A program made the position numbers and the translations under genes. 27,523 nucleotides of DNA from JBFGCT01 sp041581055 (lineage in GTDB: Bacteria; Actinomycetota; Acidimicrobiia; Acidimicrobiales; Ilumatobacteraceae). The notes under the pieces are model-generated. The model was given only the letters and a program-made list of their open reading frames with translations. It did no database searches and had not been told where the DNA came from. Shown one piece after another: positions 15,167 to 23,052 of the stretch (positions are counted from its first letter, which is position 1; each line of letters opens with the position of its first letter). The stretch covers positions 1-27,523 of the forward strand of contig JBFGCT010000034.1 of the NCBI GenBank assembly GCA_041581055.1, in the 5' to 3' direction.

Positions 15167-16087
15167 TCAGGTGTCCATGACGAGCCGGTAGACCGTTGCG
15201 CTGGGGCTCTTGCGGCCGCCGGCGTCGCCGTCGGCGCCGGACCAGATGGCGAACGCGCACGTGGCGTCGCTTCCGTTCCGGAGGTCGGTCTCGCCGTCGT
15301 CGCGCGCGGTGAGCGGCTTGGCGATCACGACCCGCCACCCGTCACCGTGGCGCACGCCGCGGCCGGTGGCGTCCTGTGTGGGTGTCGTGGTCGACGTGCT
15401 GAACCCGTTGGCCACGATCTTCTCGACCGGCGTCGCCCGGGTGGCGAGCGACATCGGGTTGTCGACGTGCGTGCCCGGAAGCCACTCGCCCGCGCCGGCG
15501 TCCTCGTAGTCGGCCATCGCGACCTCGCCGGGCGGCTCGTCGATCAGCGGCGGGTAGACGTCGACCGAGCGGTTGGGGTACGCGGTCGCCAGTCCGGCGC
15601 GGCCGTGATCGAGGTCGCGCTGCCAGTCGGCCTTCCAGTGCAGCAGCGTCGCCGCGGTCAGCGCCGTGCCCATCGTCCGGACCGTCTCGTCGCCGGCGCC
15701 GGGGGCGAGGAGCACCGCGCAGGCGTCGCGGAAGTCGTCCACCCGAACGGTCATGTCGTCGACGTCCGGGTCGTCCCACTCCATGCGGAAGCCGATGACC
15801 CGGCCGTCGTGCAGCGCCCGCACCCGAATCGCGGGAACCACCGGCGTCTCCCGGTGCGGGAGGGCGATCTGCTGCGGCGCCAGCTCGACGGTCTTCTCCG
15901 GCGCGCCTCCCCACGTGCCGGAGTCCGGATCGTCGACGGGCACGCGGCCGACGCGGACCGCGATGATGTCACCCGGCCCGAGGTCGTCCCGGTAGTCCGG
16001 CGCGCACCCGGCGAGCGCGGCGGCGCCTGTGGCCGCGGCCGTTCCGGTGATCAGTCGTCGTCGTGAGACGCCGGACGTCGTGGTCAT
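15167..16087 (-). CDS. Heme-b gamma subunit of type II DMSO-reductase-family enzyme, Tat lipoprotein
   Basis: The protein has 306 residues. The N-terminus combines a Tat motif (SRRRLIT, residues 8-14) with a lipobox (LAGC, C28), so it should be folded before export and then lipid-anchored. The mature part follows the ethylbenzene-dehydrogenase-gamma family: GRVIGFRMEWDDPDVDD at about 95-111, a TMGTALTAATLLHWKADWQRD element at 138-158 and WRVVIAKPL at 251-259. In the solved family member (EbdC) one heme b is held by a Met and a Lys; M139 and K257 occupy the matching places by eye, not by alignment. It passes electrons between the Fe-S subunit and an outside carrier. GGAGGAG precedes the start, which lies 16 nt after beta. 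Confidence 0.85.
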   Translation of the reverse strand: MTTTSGVSRRRLITGTAAATGAAALAGCAPDYRDDLGPGDIIAVRVGRVPVDDPDSGTWGGAPEKTVELAPQQIALPHRETPVVPAIRVRALHDGRVIGFRMEWDDPDVDDMTVRVDDFRDACAVLLAPGAGDETVRTMGTALTAATLLHWKADWQRDLDHGRAGLATAYPNRSVDVYPPLIDEPPGEVAMADYEDAGAGEWLPGTHVDNPMSLATRATPVEKIVANGFSTSTTTPTQDATGRGVRHGDGWRVVIAKPLTARDDGETDLRNGSDATCAFAIWSGADGDAGGRKSPSATVYRLVMDT

Positions 16088-16103
16088 GGGCTGCTCCTCC
16101 GTA

Positions 16104-17243
16104 TCACGTGATGTTGTACCGGTAGACGTTCAGGTCGGGGTCGAAGGCGGTGCGTTCCACGGTCGGCACGACGATCGGCATGCGGACCACCTCCTCGCCG
16201 TCCTCCGCCCAGGCGGTGACCGTGTCGCCGACGACCTCGAAGCGGTGGATGATCCGATCCGTCGAGACGGCGAGCAGGAGCGCGGCGAGCAGCTCCGGGT
16301 CATCGCCGACCATCGCCGCCTGGTACGCGTCGATCGCCGCCCGGGCGCCCGGCCCGAACAGCATCGTCAGGAACCCGTCGTCGGCGACGTGGATCGGGGG
16401 GATGTAGTACACGTTCGGCTCGAGCCCGAACTGCGGGTAGAGCGGCAGCGCGACCTTGCGGACGTGGACGAGGAAGTCGATCGGGTTGTCCACGCGGGCC
16501 GAATCCGGGGTGCCGACGAACCCGAACGAGCGGATCTTGCCGATGCAGTTGCGCATGCAGCGCGGCTGGATCCCCTGCTCGACGGCGGGGAAGCACATGA
16601 CGCACTTCTCCGAGACGCGGGTGGTGTGGTTGTAGAAGATCTTCTTGTAGGGGCACGCCTCGAGGCAGACGCGGTAGCCGCGGCAGCGTTCCTGGTCGAC
16701 GAGGACGATGCCGTCCTCGGGACGCTTGTAGATCGACTGGCGGGGGCACCCTTGGAGGCACGCCGGGTAGGTGCAGTGGTTGCAGATGCGGGGCAGGTAG
16801 AAGAACCACATGTCGTGCGGCAGCCGCAGGTGGTAGCGCTTGACGCTGAGCGTCACGTTCACCTCGTCCTCGCCGCGGTTCGGGTAGGCGTAGTCGAGCC
16901 CCTGCGGCATGAAGCCGACGTTGCGCTCCCCGGACGGCGCGGCCTCGAAGATCGTCTGGCCGGTGTACGTGTCGCCCTCCCAGTGCTGCGGGCCGAGCAG
17001 TTCGAGCTCGCGGGCGTCCCACGCCAGCGGGTACGAGCCCCACGGCTTCGTCTCGACGTTGTTCCAGAGCTCGTACTCCTGCCCCTGGCCCGACGTCCAG
17101 CACGTCTTGCAGGCCATCGTGCACGTCTGACAGCCGATGCACTTGTTCGTGTCGAACACCGCCGCGGCTTGTCGTCGCGGCCGGGCCTCGGCGTAGGGGT
17201 ACGCCATGGTCCGGTTCAGTTGCCAGTTCTCGACATCAACCAT
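16104..17243 (-). CDS. Fe-S beta subunit of type II molybdoenzyme, NXR/NarH-like
   Basis: The protein has 379 residues and four Cys groups: C35, C38, C41, C45 (CIGCQTCTMAC); C154, C157, C162, C166 (CNHCTYPACLQGC); C187, C193, C197 with Tyr190 replacing one ligand (CRGYRVCLEAC); and C214, C217, C229, C233. That is three [4Fe-4S] clusters and one [3Fe-4S] cluster, as in NarH and relatives. There is no signal peptide; it should be exported together with alpha. The opening NWQLNRTMAYPYAE and the GQEYELWNNVETKPWGSYP segment are close to what I recall of nitrite oxidoreductase NxrB, whereas chlorate and ethylbenzene enzymes begin directly with the first cluster. The start overlaps the alpha stop by 8 nt, with GAGG in the alpha coding end. 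Confidence 0.93.
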   Translation of the reverse strand: MVDVENWQLNRTMAYPYAEARPRRQAAAVFDTNKCIGCQTCTMACKTCWTSGQGQEYELWNNVETKPWGSYPLAWDARELELLGPQHWEGDTYTGQTIFEAAPSGERNVGFMPQGLDYAYPNRGEDEVNVTLSVKRYHLRLPHDMWFFYLPRICNHCTYPACLQGCPRQSIYKRPEDGIVLVDQERCRGYRVCLEACPYKKIFYNHTTRVSEKCVMCFPAVEQGIQPRCMRNCIGKIRSFGFVGTPDSARVDNPIDFLVHVRKVALPLYPQFGLEPNVYYIPPIHVADDGFLTMLFGPGARAAIDAYQAAMVGDDPELLAALLLAVSTDRIIHRFEVVGDTVTAWAEDGEEVVRMPIVVPTVERTAFDPDLNVYRYNIT

Positions 17244-20200
17244 CGGTGGCCTCGCTGTCGTCGGTCGGATCGGTCGTCGGCGGCGGGACGATGAACGCGC
17301 CGGCCAGGAACCGCTGCATGGTCTCGTTCTCGGTCCCCGGGCGGTAGCCCTGCTCGGCCGGGTACCACAGGCCCTCGCCGGACTCGCCTCCGTCCTCGGC
17401 CTTGGTGAACTTGACGAAGGACTCCTTGGGCGCGCCGTCCGCGCAGTACACGTCGAGCTCGAAGCCCTTGCCGATCAGCTGCCCGGCGCCGTCCTTGCGG
17501 GTGAGGCTGTCGGTCATCAGGGTCGGGCGCAGCCACGCCCGGGTGACCGACTGGTGGCTGCCGTACCGGTACCCCGCCTGGTAGTTGGTGCGCGGGCTCC
17601 GGGCCAGTCCGTCGGCCCGCGTCTCGTGCCCCTCGACGCTGCCGTGTGTCGCGACGTGGAAGTGGAACCACGCCCGCGCCACCTTGCGGACCACCGACGG
17701 GTTGATCCGCACGCGGACCATCCAGCGGAACACGTGGTAGTCGTCAGGGCGGTCCTGCCAGCCCTTGAACGGCCGGTCGCTCGGGTCGCCGTCGATCCAG
17801 ACGTAGTCGCCGTCGGCCACGCCGAGCTCGGCGGCGTCCTCGGGATGGAGGTCGACGTAGCCCTCCGACACCCACGGCTTGCGGATGTCGTGCCGGTAGA
17901 AGTCGCCGAACGGCCCGAAGATCAGCACGTCGGCGTCGACCGAGGCGCCCATCGTGTGGCACGCGTGCCGGAACTTCGGCGTGACCAGCACGTGGGAGAA
18001 CCCGTCCCCGCGGAGCGGGTGCTCCGACGATGCGATCTCCTCCGGGGTGCGGACGACGTGGCGCACCTGGCGAACCTCGACCGACAGGTCGTCGGTGCGC
18101 AGCCCGTAGTCCTCCGGTTGGGCCGGGTCGATCAGCGGGTGGGGCGCCGCCATCAGCACGCCCGGCTCGTAGACGGTGCCGTCGACCGGTTCCCGGTGGA
18201 GCGGCATGTTCTCGCCGTACTCGATGAACTCGTCCTCGTCGCGGTAGAACTCGAGCCGCCCGGTCTTGGTGTACCAGGGGACGCTCTCGTTGGTCTGCTC
18301 CCACCCGACGATCTTCGGGGTGGTGCGCATCATCATGTAGAAGGGCGTGCCCCGCTTGCACGACTCGTGCAGCTCGTCGAAGCGGTACCCCCGGGTCGCG
18401 TTGCCCTGGTCGAAGACCCGTTGGATGTAGACGCCAGGGTCCTTCTCGGTCACGAAGTGCCAGTAGTCGGCGAACCGGCTGTCGCCGAGCTGCTCGCCGA
18501 GCGCGTTGGCGATCAGCGCGTTGACCTCCATGTCGTCGCGGGTGTCGAAGATCCGCTCGATCGGCGTCGTCGGCCACGCCTGGAGGAACGGGTTGGTGAC
18601 CGACCCGTAGACGTCGGGCAGCTGCCGTTCGGGCCACGAGTCGACGCCGAACACGACGTCGGCGTACTCGCACGAGGCGGTCCAGTACCAGTCGTTGTGG
18701 ACGATCATCTCGATCTTCGGCAACGTGTTGACGAAGACGTCGTGGGCGCCCTTGGCGTTGCCGAGCAGCGAGTTCGAGTTGGCGAACTGCATCGTCTTGG
18801 TCGGCGTCGGCATGTGCGACGCGCCGGTGAACATCTTGTCGCCGAGCTTCAGCGGGCGGTCGCCGTAGTTGTAGTAGTGCGCCGACTCGGATTTGATCCG
18901 CTTGTTGACCTTGGCGAGGGCCTCCCGGTCGAGCGTGATGTCGAAGGGGTCCTCGTACAGCCACTGGGCGATGCCGGAGAACGTCGGCAGGCGGTAGTTG
19001 CCGGCGTAGCTCCCGACGGTGCCGCCGTAGTGGCCGACGTTGTTGGTCAGCGCGGCGACGAGGATGATCGTGCGGTCCTTGTTGTCGTTGTTGAAGAAGT
19101 GGTTCGGCCCCATCCCCTCGACGAAGAGGGTCTGGGCGGGGTTCGCCGCGATCTCGGCCGCCAACTCCTCGATGGCGTCGACCGGCACCCAGGTGACCGC
19201 CGAGATCTGCTCGGGGCTGCAGCTGTCCTCGAGGTGCTGCTTGACCGCGTCGAAGAGCGGCCGGACCTCGACGGTCGACCCGTCGACGAGCGTGACGTCG
19301 AAGGTGCCCTCGAGCGCCGGATCGACGCCGGCCGGGAAGTTGTCGCCGGTGTGATCGTGGGTGACGACGGCCGGCCCGCCCGTCCTGCGGTCCCACACCA
19401 TCTGATCGCCCCACAGCCCGCGCAGGTCGCGCGGAACGTACTGGATCGGCTGCTCGGCGGCCGGCGGGAGCTTCGTGCCGGGCTCGACCACCCGCACCGT
19501 CGACAGCTCGGCGTTCTCGTACCCCGCGATCACGTCCGACGCGAGCAGCAGCTTCTTGGTGTCCGAGCGGATCAGCAAGGGCAGGTCGGTCTGGGTCTTG
19601 ACGAAGTCCTCGTCGTAGGTCTTGTCGCGGACGATCACATGGGCGAGGCCGAGGGCGAGGGCGCCGTCCGAGCCGGCCCTGATGATGATCATCCGGTCGG
19701 CCTTGCACGACGACGACTGGTACTCGGGGGCGATCGTCACGACCTTCGCGCCGTGCAGCCGGGCTTCGGTCAGCCAGTGCGCGTCGGGCATCTTCGTCGC
19801 GATCCAGTTCATCCCCCAGAGGGTGATCAGCTTGGAGTGCTCGGCGGTGGCCAGGTCGAAGTCGAGCGTCTGCTGCCCCGTCACCATCGGATGCCCCGGC
19901 GGCAGGTCGGTGTGCCATGAGTAGCTGTCCCAGTGGCGGCCGCCGTAGGACTCGTCGGGCTCGACGCCGCGCACGGCGACGTCGACGAGCGCCATCGTGT
20001 TGCACATGCGGTAGAAGCCGCCGATGCGGAACGGCGCGTTGTACGGCATGCCGCCGCGGAACTTCAGGGTCTGCACGCCGGCGCCGCGCATCGCCTCGAT
20101 CATCTCCGGCTCGTACTGACCCTGTGCTGTGAGCAGTGCCGCGCCCTCGTCGCCGCTGTACGTCGTGGCGACGTCGATGTAGCCCCTCGCGACCAGGGCG

Positions 20201-20793
20201 GCGGCCTCCTCGTGGGTGACCTTGACGAAGTCCTCCTTGCCGCGCCCCTCCCGGTAGCGCAGCGGTGGCTGACCGTCGGCCTCGCGCGGGAACCCGTCGT
20301 CAACCCACCGCTTGAAGCCCTGCCGGACGTAGCAGCCCTTCACCCGGCGGTCGCTGTAGGCGCGGCGCACGTAGGCCAGGCCCGAGACGCAGGCTCGTGG
20401 ATCCCAGCGGGCCGACGCCTGGTTCCCGTACGCGTCGGTTGCGTCCTTGTACCCGAACGACGGATCGGCGTAGACGGCGACGCCGTTCTTCACGCTCGCC
20501 TTCAGCAGGCAGCCGTGCGTGTCGTTCGGCGCGCAGAGATAGTGATAGGTGCTGTCGGGGTTGTAGAGGTCGCGGTACACCTGCTCCCAGCCCCGGTTGG
20601 GATAGGCCTCGAGCGGGTTGTCGATCGGCTCGATCTGGGCGAGCATCGTGAGCTGCGGCGCCAGGTCGGCCAGCCGGACCTCGCCGTTGGCCGCGGCGAG
20701 CAGCGCGGCGGGCGTCGCCGAGAGCACGTCACGGCGGGACCACCGCCGGTCGCCGCCCTGAACCGTCGCGTCCGAACGACGTTGTGCTGGCAT
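17236..20793 (-). CDS. Molybdopterin catalytic alpha subunit, type II DMSO-reductase family (NXR/nitrate-reductase-like)
   Basis: The protein has 1185 residues from ATG 20793, chosen for its AAGGGGGG ribosome site. The 28-codon upstream extension lacks one and would bury the Tat motif. SRRDVLSAT (19-27) is a Tat-type signal with a weak hydrophobic core. The FS0 cluster region has H84, C87, C95 and C135. LKFRGGMPYNAPFRIGGFYR and SWHTDLPPGHPMVTGQQT follow, with D296 at the place of the Asp Mo-ligand of NarG-type enzymes. WGMNWIATKMPDAHWLTEARLHG, GSDGALALGLAHVI and the C-terminal FRHACHTMG region complete a bis-MGD enzyme. The length is nearer to NarG and NxrA (about 1150-1250) than to the roughly 900-980 of SerA, ClrA, DdhA or EbdA. 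The substrate could be nitrite/nitrate, chlorate or a hydrocarbon; nitrite/nitrate is favoured weakly. Confidence 0.92.
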   Translation of the reverse strand: MPAQRRSDATVQGGDRRWSRRDVLSATPAALLAAANGEVRLADLAPQLTMLAQIEPIDNPLEAYPNRGWEQVYRDLYNPDSTYHYLCAPNDTHGCLLKASVKNGVAVYADPSFGYKDATDAYGNQASARWDPRACVSGLAYVRRAYSDRRVKGCYVRQGFKRWVDDGFPREADGQPPLRYREGRGKEDFVKVTHEEAAALVARGYIDVATTYSGDEGAALLTAQGQYEPEMIEAMRGAGVQTLKFRGGMPYNAPFRIGGFYRMCNTMALVDVAVRGVEPDESYGGRHWDSYSWHTDLPPGHPMVTGQQTLDFDLATAEHSKLITLWGMNWIATKMPDAHWLTEARLHGAKVVTIAPEYQSSSCKADRMIIIRAGSDGALALGLAHVIVRDKTYDEDFVKTQTDLPLLIRSDTKKLLLASDVIAGYENAELSTVRVVEPGTKLPPAAEQPIQYVPRDLRGLWGDQMVWDRRTGGPAVVTHDHTGDNFPAGVDPALEGTFDVTLVDGSTVEVRPLFDAVKQHLEDSCSPEQISAVTWVPVDAIEELAAEIAANPAQTLFVEGMGPNHFFNNDNKDRTIILVAALTNNVGHYGGTVGSYAGNYRLPTFSGIAQWLYEDPFDITLDREALAKVNKRIKSESAHYYNYGDRPLKLGDKMFTGASHMPTPTKTMQFANSNSLLGNAKGAHDVFVNTLPKIEMIVHNDWYWTASCEYADVVFGVDSWPERQLPDVYGSVTNPFLQAWPTTPIERIFDTRDDMEVNALIANALGEQLGDSRFADYWHFVTEKDPGVYIQRVFDQGNATRGYRFDELHESCKRGTPFYMMMRTTPKIVGWEQTNESVPWYTKTGRLEFYRDEDEFIEYGENMPLHREPVDGTVYEPGVLMAAPHPLIDPAQPEDYGLRTDDLSVEVRQVRHVVRTPEEIASSEHPLRGDGFSHVLVTPKFRHACHTMGASVDADVLIFGPFGDFYRHDIRKPWVSEGYVDLHPEDAAELGVADGDYVWIDGDPSDRPFKGWQDRPDDYHVFRWMVRVRINPSVVRKVARAWFHFHVATHGSVEGHETRADGLARSPRTNYQAGYRYGSHQSVTRAWLRPTLMTDSLTRKDGAGQLIGKGFELDVYCADGAPKESFVKFTKAEDGGESGEGLWYPAEQGYRPGTENETMQRFLAGAFIVPPPTTDPTDDSEATDG

Positions 20794-20933
20794 CACGGCC
20801 CCCCTTCGAAGGAGCGTTTGATCGGCGTCACGACGGAGATCGCGTGAACGCATTGCTCCCTCATACGACGCCATCAACGCGGCGACCCCGGACAGGGTCC
20901 AAAGTCAGGTCGCGCGAGCGCGGTCGTGGCCAG

Positions 20934-20953
20934 TTCGTTGCGGGCGCAACGAA
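20934..20953. promoter_or_regulatory. Palindromic operator between pirin and molybdoenzyme operon
   Basis: Perfect 8-bp arms TTCGTTGC (20934-20941) and GCAACGAA (20946-20953) flank a 4-nt spacer. The site covers the predicted pirin -35 and sits 140 nt upstream of the alpha start on the other strand. The symmetry and size suit a dimeric TetR- or MarR-type repressor; no such regulator gene is in the window. Confidence 0.6.
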
Positions 20954-20966
20954 ATCGGCGTAGCAT
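20938..20966 (+). promoter_or_regulatory. Pirin promoter, predicted leaderless
   Basis: TTGCGG (20938-20943), 17 nt, then TAGCAT (20961-20966), with ATG 20973 six bases later. Transcription would start at the ATG itself. The -35 lies within the palindrome at 20934-20953, so a bound repressor would block it. Confidence 0.5.
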
Positions 20967-20972
20967 GTGGTC

Positions 20973-21884
20973 ATGACGTCGTCCACGCGTTCGCCCGGCG
21001 CCCTTCGCCCGGTCGACCGGGTCGTCACCGCCCGGCGCCAGACCGAGGGCGGGGGCTTCGTCGTCCGCCGCCCGTTCCCCACCGCCACGATCGACAACAT
21101 CGACCCGTTCCTGCTGCTCGACGAGATGGGCCCGTCCGACTACGGGCCCGGCGAGGCGATCGGCGCGCCCGACCACCCGCACCGCGGCTTCGAGACCGTG
21201 ACGTACCTGCTCGACGGGGCGATGGAGCACCGTGACTCGGCCGGCGCGGTCGGCGTGATCGGGCCCGGCGCCGTGCAGTGGATGACGGCCGGCGCCGGCG
21301 TCGTGCACAGCGAGATGCCGACCGACGACATCCGCCGCCGCGGCGGCCGGGTGCACGGCTTCCAGCTCTGGGTCAACCTGCGGGCCGCCGACAAGATGAC
21401 ACCGCCCCGATACCAGGGCTTCGAGGCCGACGAGTTCACCCGCGCCGACCTCCCCAACGGCGGGATGCTGCGCGTGCTGGCCGGCACGGTCGCCGGTTCG
21501 ACCGGCCCGGTCGAGACCACGATCCCGATCACCTACGCCCACCTCACGCTGGCCCCCGGCGAGTCGCTCGACTGGGCCGTCGCCGACGGGCAGACCGCGC
21601 TGGCCCACGTGTTCGACGGCGCGGCGCAGGTCAACGGGACCGACGCGGCGAGCGGGCAGCTCGTCGTGTTCGAGCGGTCGGCCGGCGCGGTCCGGCTCGT
21701 CGCCGCCGGCCACGGTCCGGGCGCCGAGGTGCTGCTGCTCGCCGGCGAGCCGATCGGCGAGCCGATCGCCCGCTACGGGCCGTTCGTGATGAACACGCGC
21801 GCCGAGATCGTCCAGGCGATCGACGACTTCAACGCCGGCAGGCTCGGCTCGATCCCCGCCCAGGGTTCCGGCGTCTCCCGCTGA
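20973..21884 (+). CDS. Pirin-family bicupin protein
   Basis: The protein has 303 residues. The N-terminal cupin carries the metal site H68, H70 (APDHPHRGFETVTYLLDG), H112 and E114 (GAGVVHSEMP), the same order and spacing as in human pirin and E. coli YhhW. The C-terminal cupin (about 175-290) has no metal ligands, as usual. Bacterial pirins are Fe-binding proteins; some open quercetin, others bind central metabolic enzymes, and many are induced by redox or electrophile stress. The protein shows no signal peptide, so it is cytoplasmic. It begins a plus-strand unit divergent from the molybdoenzyme operon. A GTG at 20967 is the other possible start; the -10 position favours ATG 20973. Confidence 0.9.
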   Translation: MTSSTRSPGALRPVDRVVTARRQTEGGGFVVRRPFPTATIDNIDPFLLLDEMGPSDYGPGEAIGAPDHPHRGFETVTYLLDGAMEHRDSAGAVGVIGPGAVQWMTAGAGVVHSEMPTDDIRRRGGRVHGFQLWVNLRAADKMTPPRYQGFEADEFTRADLPNGGMLRVLAGTVAGSTGPVETTIPITYAHLTLAPGESLDWAVADGQTALAHVFDGAAQVNGTDAASGQLVVFERSAGAVRLVAAGHGPGAEVLLLAGEPIGEPIARYGPFVMNTRAEIVQAIDDFNAGRLGSIPAQGSGVSR

Positions 21885-21910
21885 CGCCGCTGACGACGCC
21901 GCCGCGATGG

Positions 21911-21916
21911 CAGACT
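21911..21916 (+). promoter_or_regulatory. -10-like hexamer before the M24 peptidase gene
   Basis: CAGACT is followed by 6 nt and GTG 21923. It lies in the 38-nt gap after pirin, so the peptidase may have its own leaderless transcript or may simply be co-transcribed. No convincing -35 is seen. Confidence 0.25.
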
Positions 21917-21922
21917 GGCGAG

Positions 21923-23032
21923 GTGACGATCAACGCCGCCACGTCCGTGTACCTCGACCGGCTGGCCCGCGTCCGGTCGGCGATGACCGACCGCGGCGTC
22001 GACACGCTGCTGGTGTCGGTCGGCCACGACCTGCCCTACCTGACCGGGTACACGGCCATGCCGCTCGAGCGGCTGACGATGCTCGTCGTCCCGCGCGACG
22101 GCGAGGCGACCATGGTGATCCCGGCGCTCGAGGCGCCGCGCGTCGTCGAGCGACCGGGCGTCTTCGAGCTGTTGCCGTGGGGGGAGACCGAGGACCCGGT
22201 CGCGCTGGTCGCCAAGCTCGCCGCCGGCGGGGGCCGGCTCGCCGTCGGCGACCAGATGTGGGCGCGGTTCCTCGTCGAGCTGCTCCCGCACCTGCCGGGC
22301 GCCGAGTACCGCCGGGCGGTCGACGTCATCGGCCCGCTGCGGATGAGCAAGGACCGGGCCGAGGTCGAGGCCCTCGCCGCGGCGGGCGCCGCGGTCGACC
22401 GCATCGCCGGCGAGCTCCAGCGGGGCGAGATCCCGCTCGTCGGCCGGACCGAGGCCGAGGTGTCGGCCGAGTTGGGCCGGCGGATCATCGCCGAGGGCCA
22501 CGAGTCGGTCAACTTCGCGATCGTCGCCGCCGGCGCCAACGCGGCCAGCCCCCACCATCACGCCGGCGACCGCCTGATCGCCGAGCACGAGATCGTGCTG
22601 TGCGACTTCGGCGGCACGATGGGCGGGTACTGCTCCGACACCACCCGGTGCGTCGTCACCGGCGAGGTCGACCCGGAGATCGCCGAGGCCTACGAGGTGC
22701 TGCACGCCGCGCAGCGGGCGGCGGTCGCCGCGGCCACCGTCGGCACCCCGTGCGAGGACGTCGACCGGGCGGCCCGCCAGATCATCGCCGACGCCGGGTT
22801 CGGCGAGTACTTCATCCACCGCACGGGCCACGGCATCGGCATGGAGGCCCACGAGGACCCGTACATCGTCGAGGGCAACACCCTGCCGCTCGAGGCCGGG
22901 CACGCGTTCAGCGTCGAGCCCGGGATCTACCTCCCCGGCCGGTGGGGGATGCGGCTGGAGGACATCGTGATCGCCGCCGACGGCGGGCCACAGCCGGTCA
23001 ACCGCTCCGACCACCGGCTGATCAGCGTCTGA
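21923..23032 (+). CDS. M24B-family metallopeptidase (Xaa-Pro aminopeptidase-like)
   Basis: The protein has 369 residues from GTG 21923. Residues 1-135 form the creatinase N-terminal domain (LYxTGYTAMPLERLTMLVVP-like text at 39-57). The pita-bread catalytic domain follows, with the dinuclear metal ligands D228 (CDFGG), D239 (GGYCSDTTR), H303 (RTGHGIGMEAHEDP), E332 (FSVEPGIYLPG) and E346 (MRLEDIV). H211 in SPHHHAGDR and H310 match the substrate-binding histidines. This set is diagnostic of Xaa-Pro aminopeptidases and Xaa-Pro dipeptidases, which release a residue preceding proline. No export signal is present, so it is probably a cytoplasmic peptide-recycling enzyme. It lies 38 nt after pirin with no functional link that I can see. 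Confidence 0.88.
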   Translation: MTINAATSVYLDRLARVRSAMTDRGVDTLLVSVGHDLPYLTGYTAMPLERLTMLVVPRDGEATMVIPALEAPRVVERPGVFELLPWGETEDPVALVAKLAAGGGRLAVGDQMWARFLVELLPHLPGAEYRRAVDVIGPLRMSKDRAEVEALAAAGAAVDRIAGELQRGEIPLVGRTEAEVSAELGRRIIAEGHESVNFAIVAAGANAASPHHHAGDRLIAEHEIVLCDFGGTMGGYCSDTTRCVVTGEVDPEIAEAYEVLHAAQRAAVAAATVGTPCEDVDRAARQIIADAGFGEYFIHRTGHGIGMEAHEDPYIVEGNTLPLEAGHAFSVEPGIYLPGRWGMRLEDIVIAADGGPQPVNRSDHRLISV

Positions 23033-23043
23033 TCAGCGTCTGA
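23018..23043. repeat. Tandem 11-bp duplication over the M24 peptidase stop codon
   Basis: CTGATCAGCGT occurs at 23018-23028 and again at 23029-23039, followed by CTGA. Each unit contains the palindrome CTGATCAG. The stop codon (23030-23032) lies in the second copy; because 11 is not a multiple of three, a second frame ends in the same residues (RLISV) one copy later. Confidence 0.7.
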
Positions 23044-23052
23044 CCACCCAAC

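Noticed and set aside
17206..19920. A 904-residue plus-strand reading frame
   Set aside because: It is exactly antisense to the alpha subunit of the molybdoenzyme, which is rich in conserved motifs. Long antisense frames are expected at this GC content.
20794..20877. A 28-codon N-terminal extension of the alpha subunit
   Set aside because: No ribosome site precedes it, and it would place the Tat motif about 47 residues inside. ATG 20793 has a strong site.
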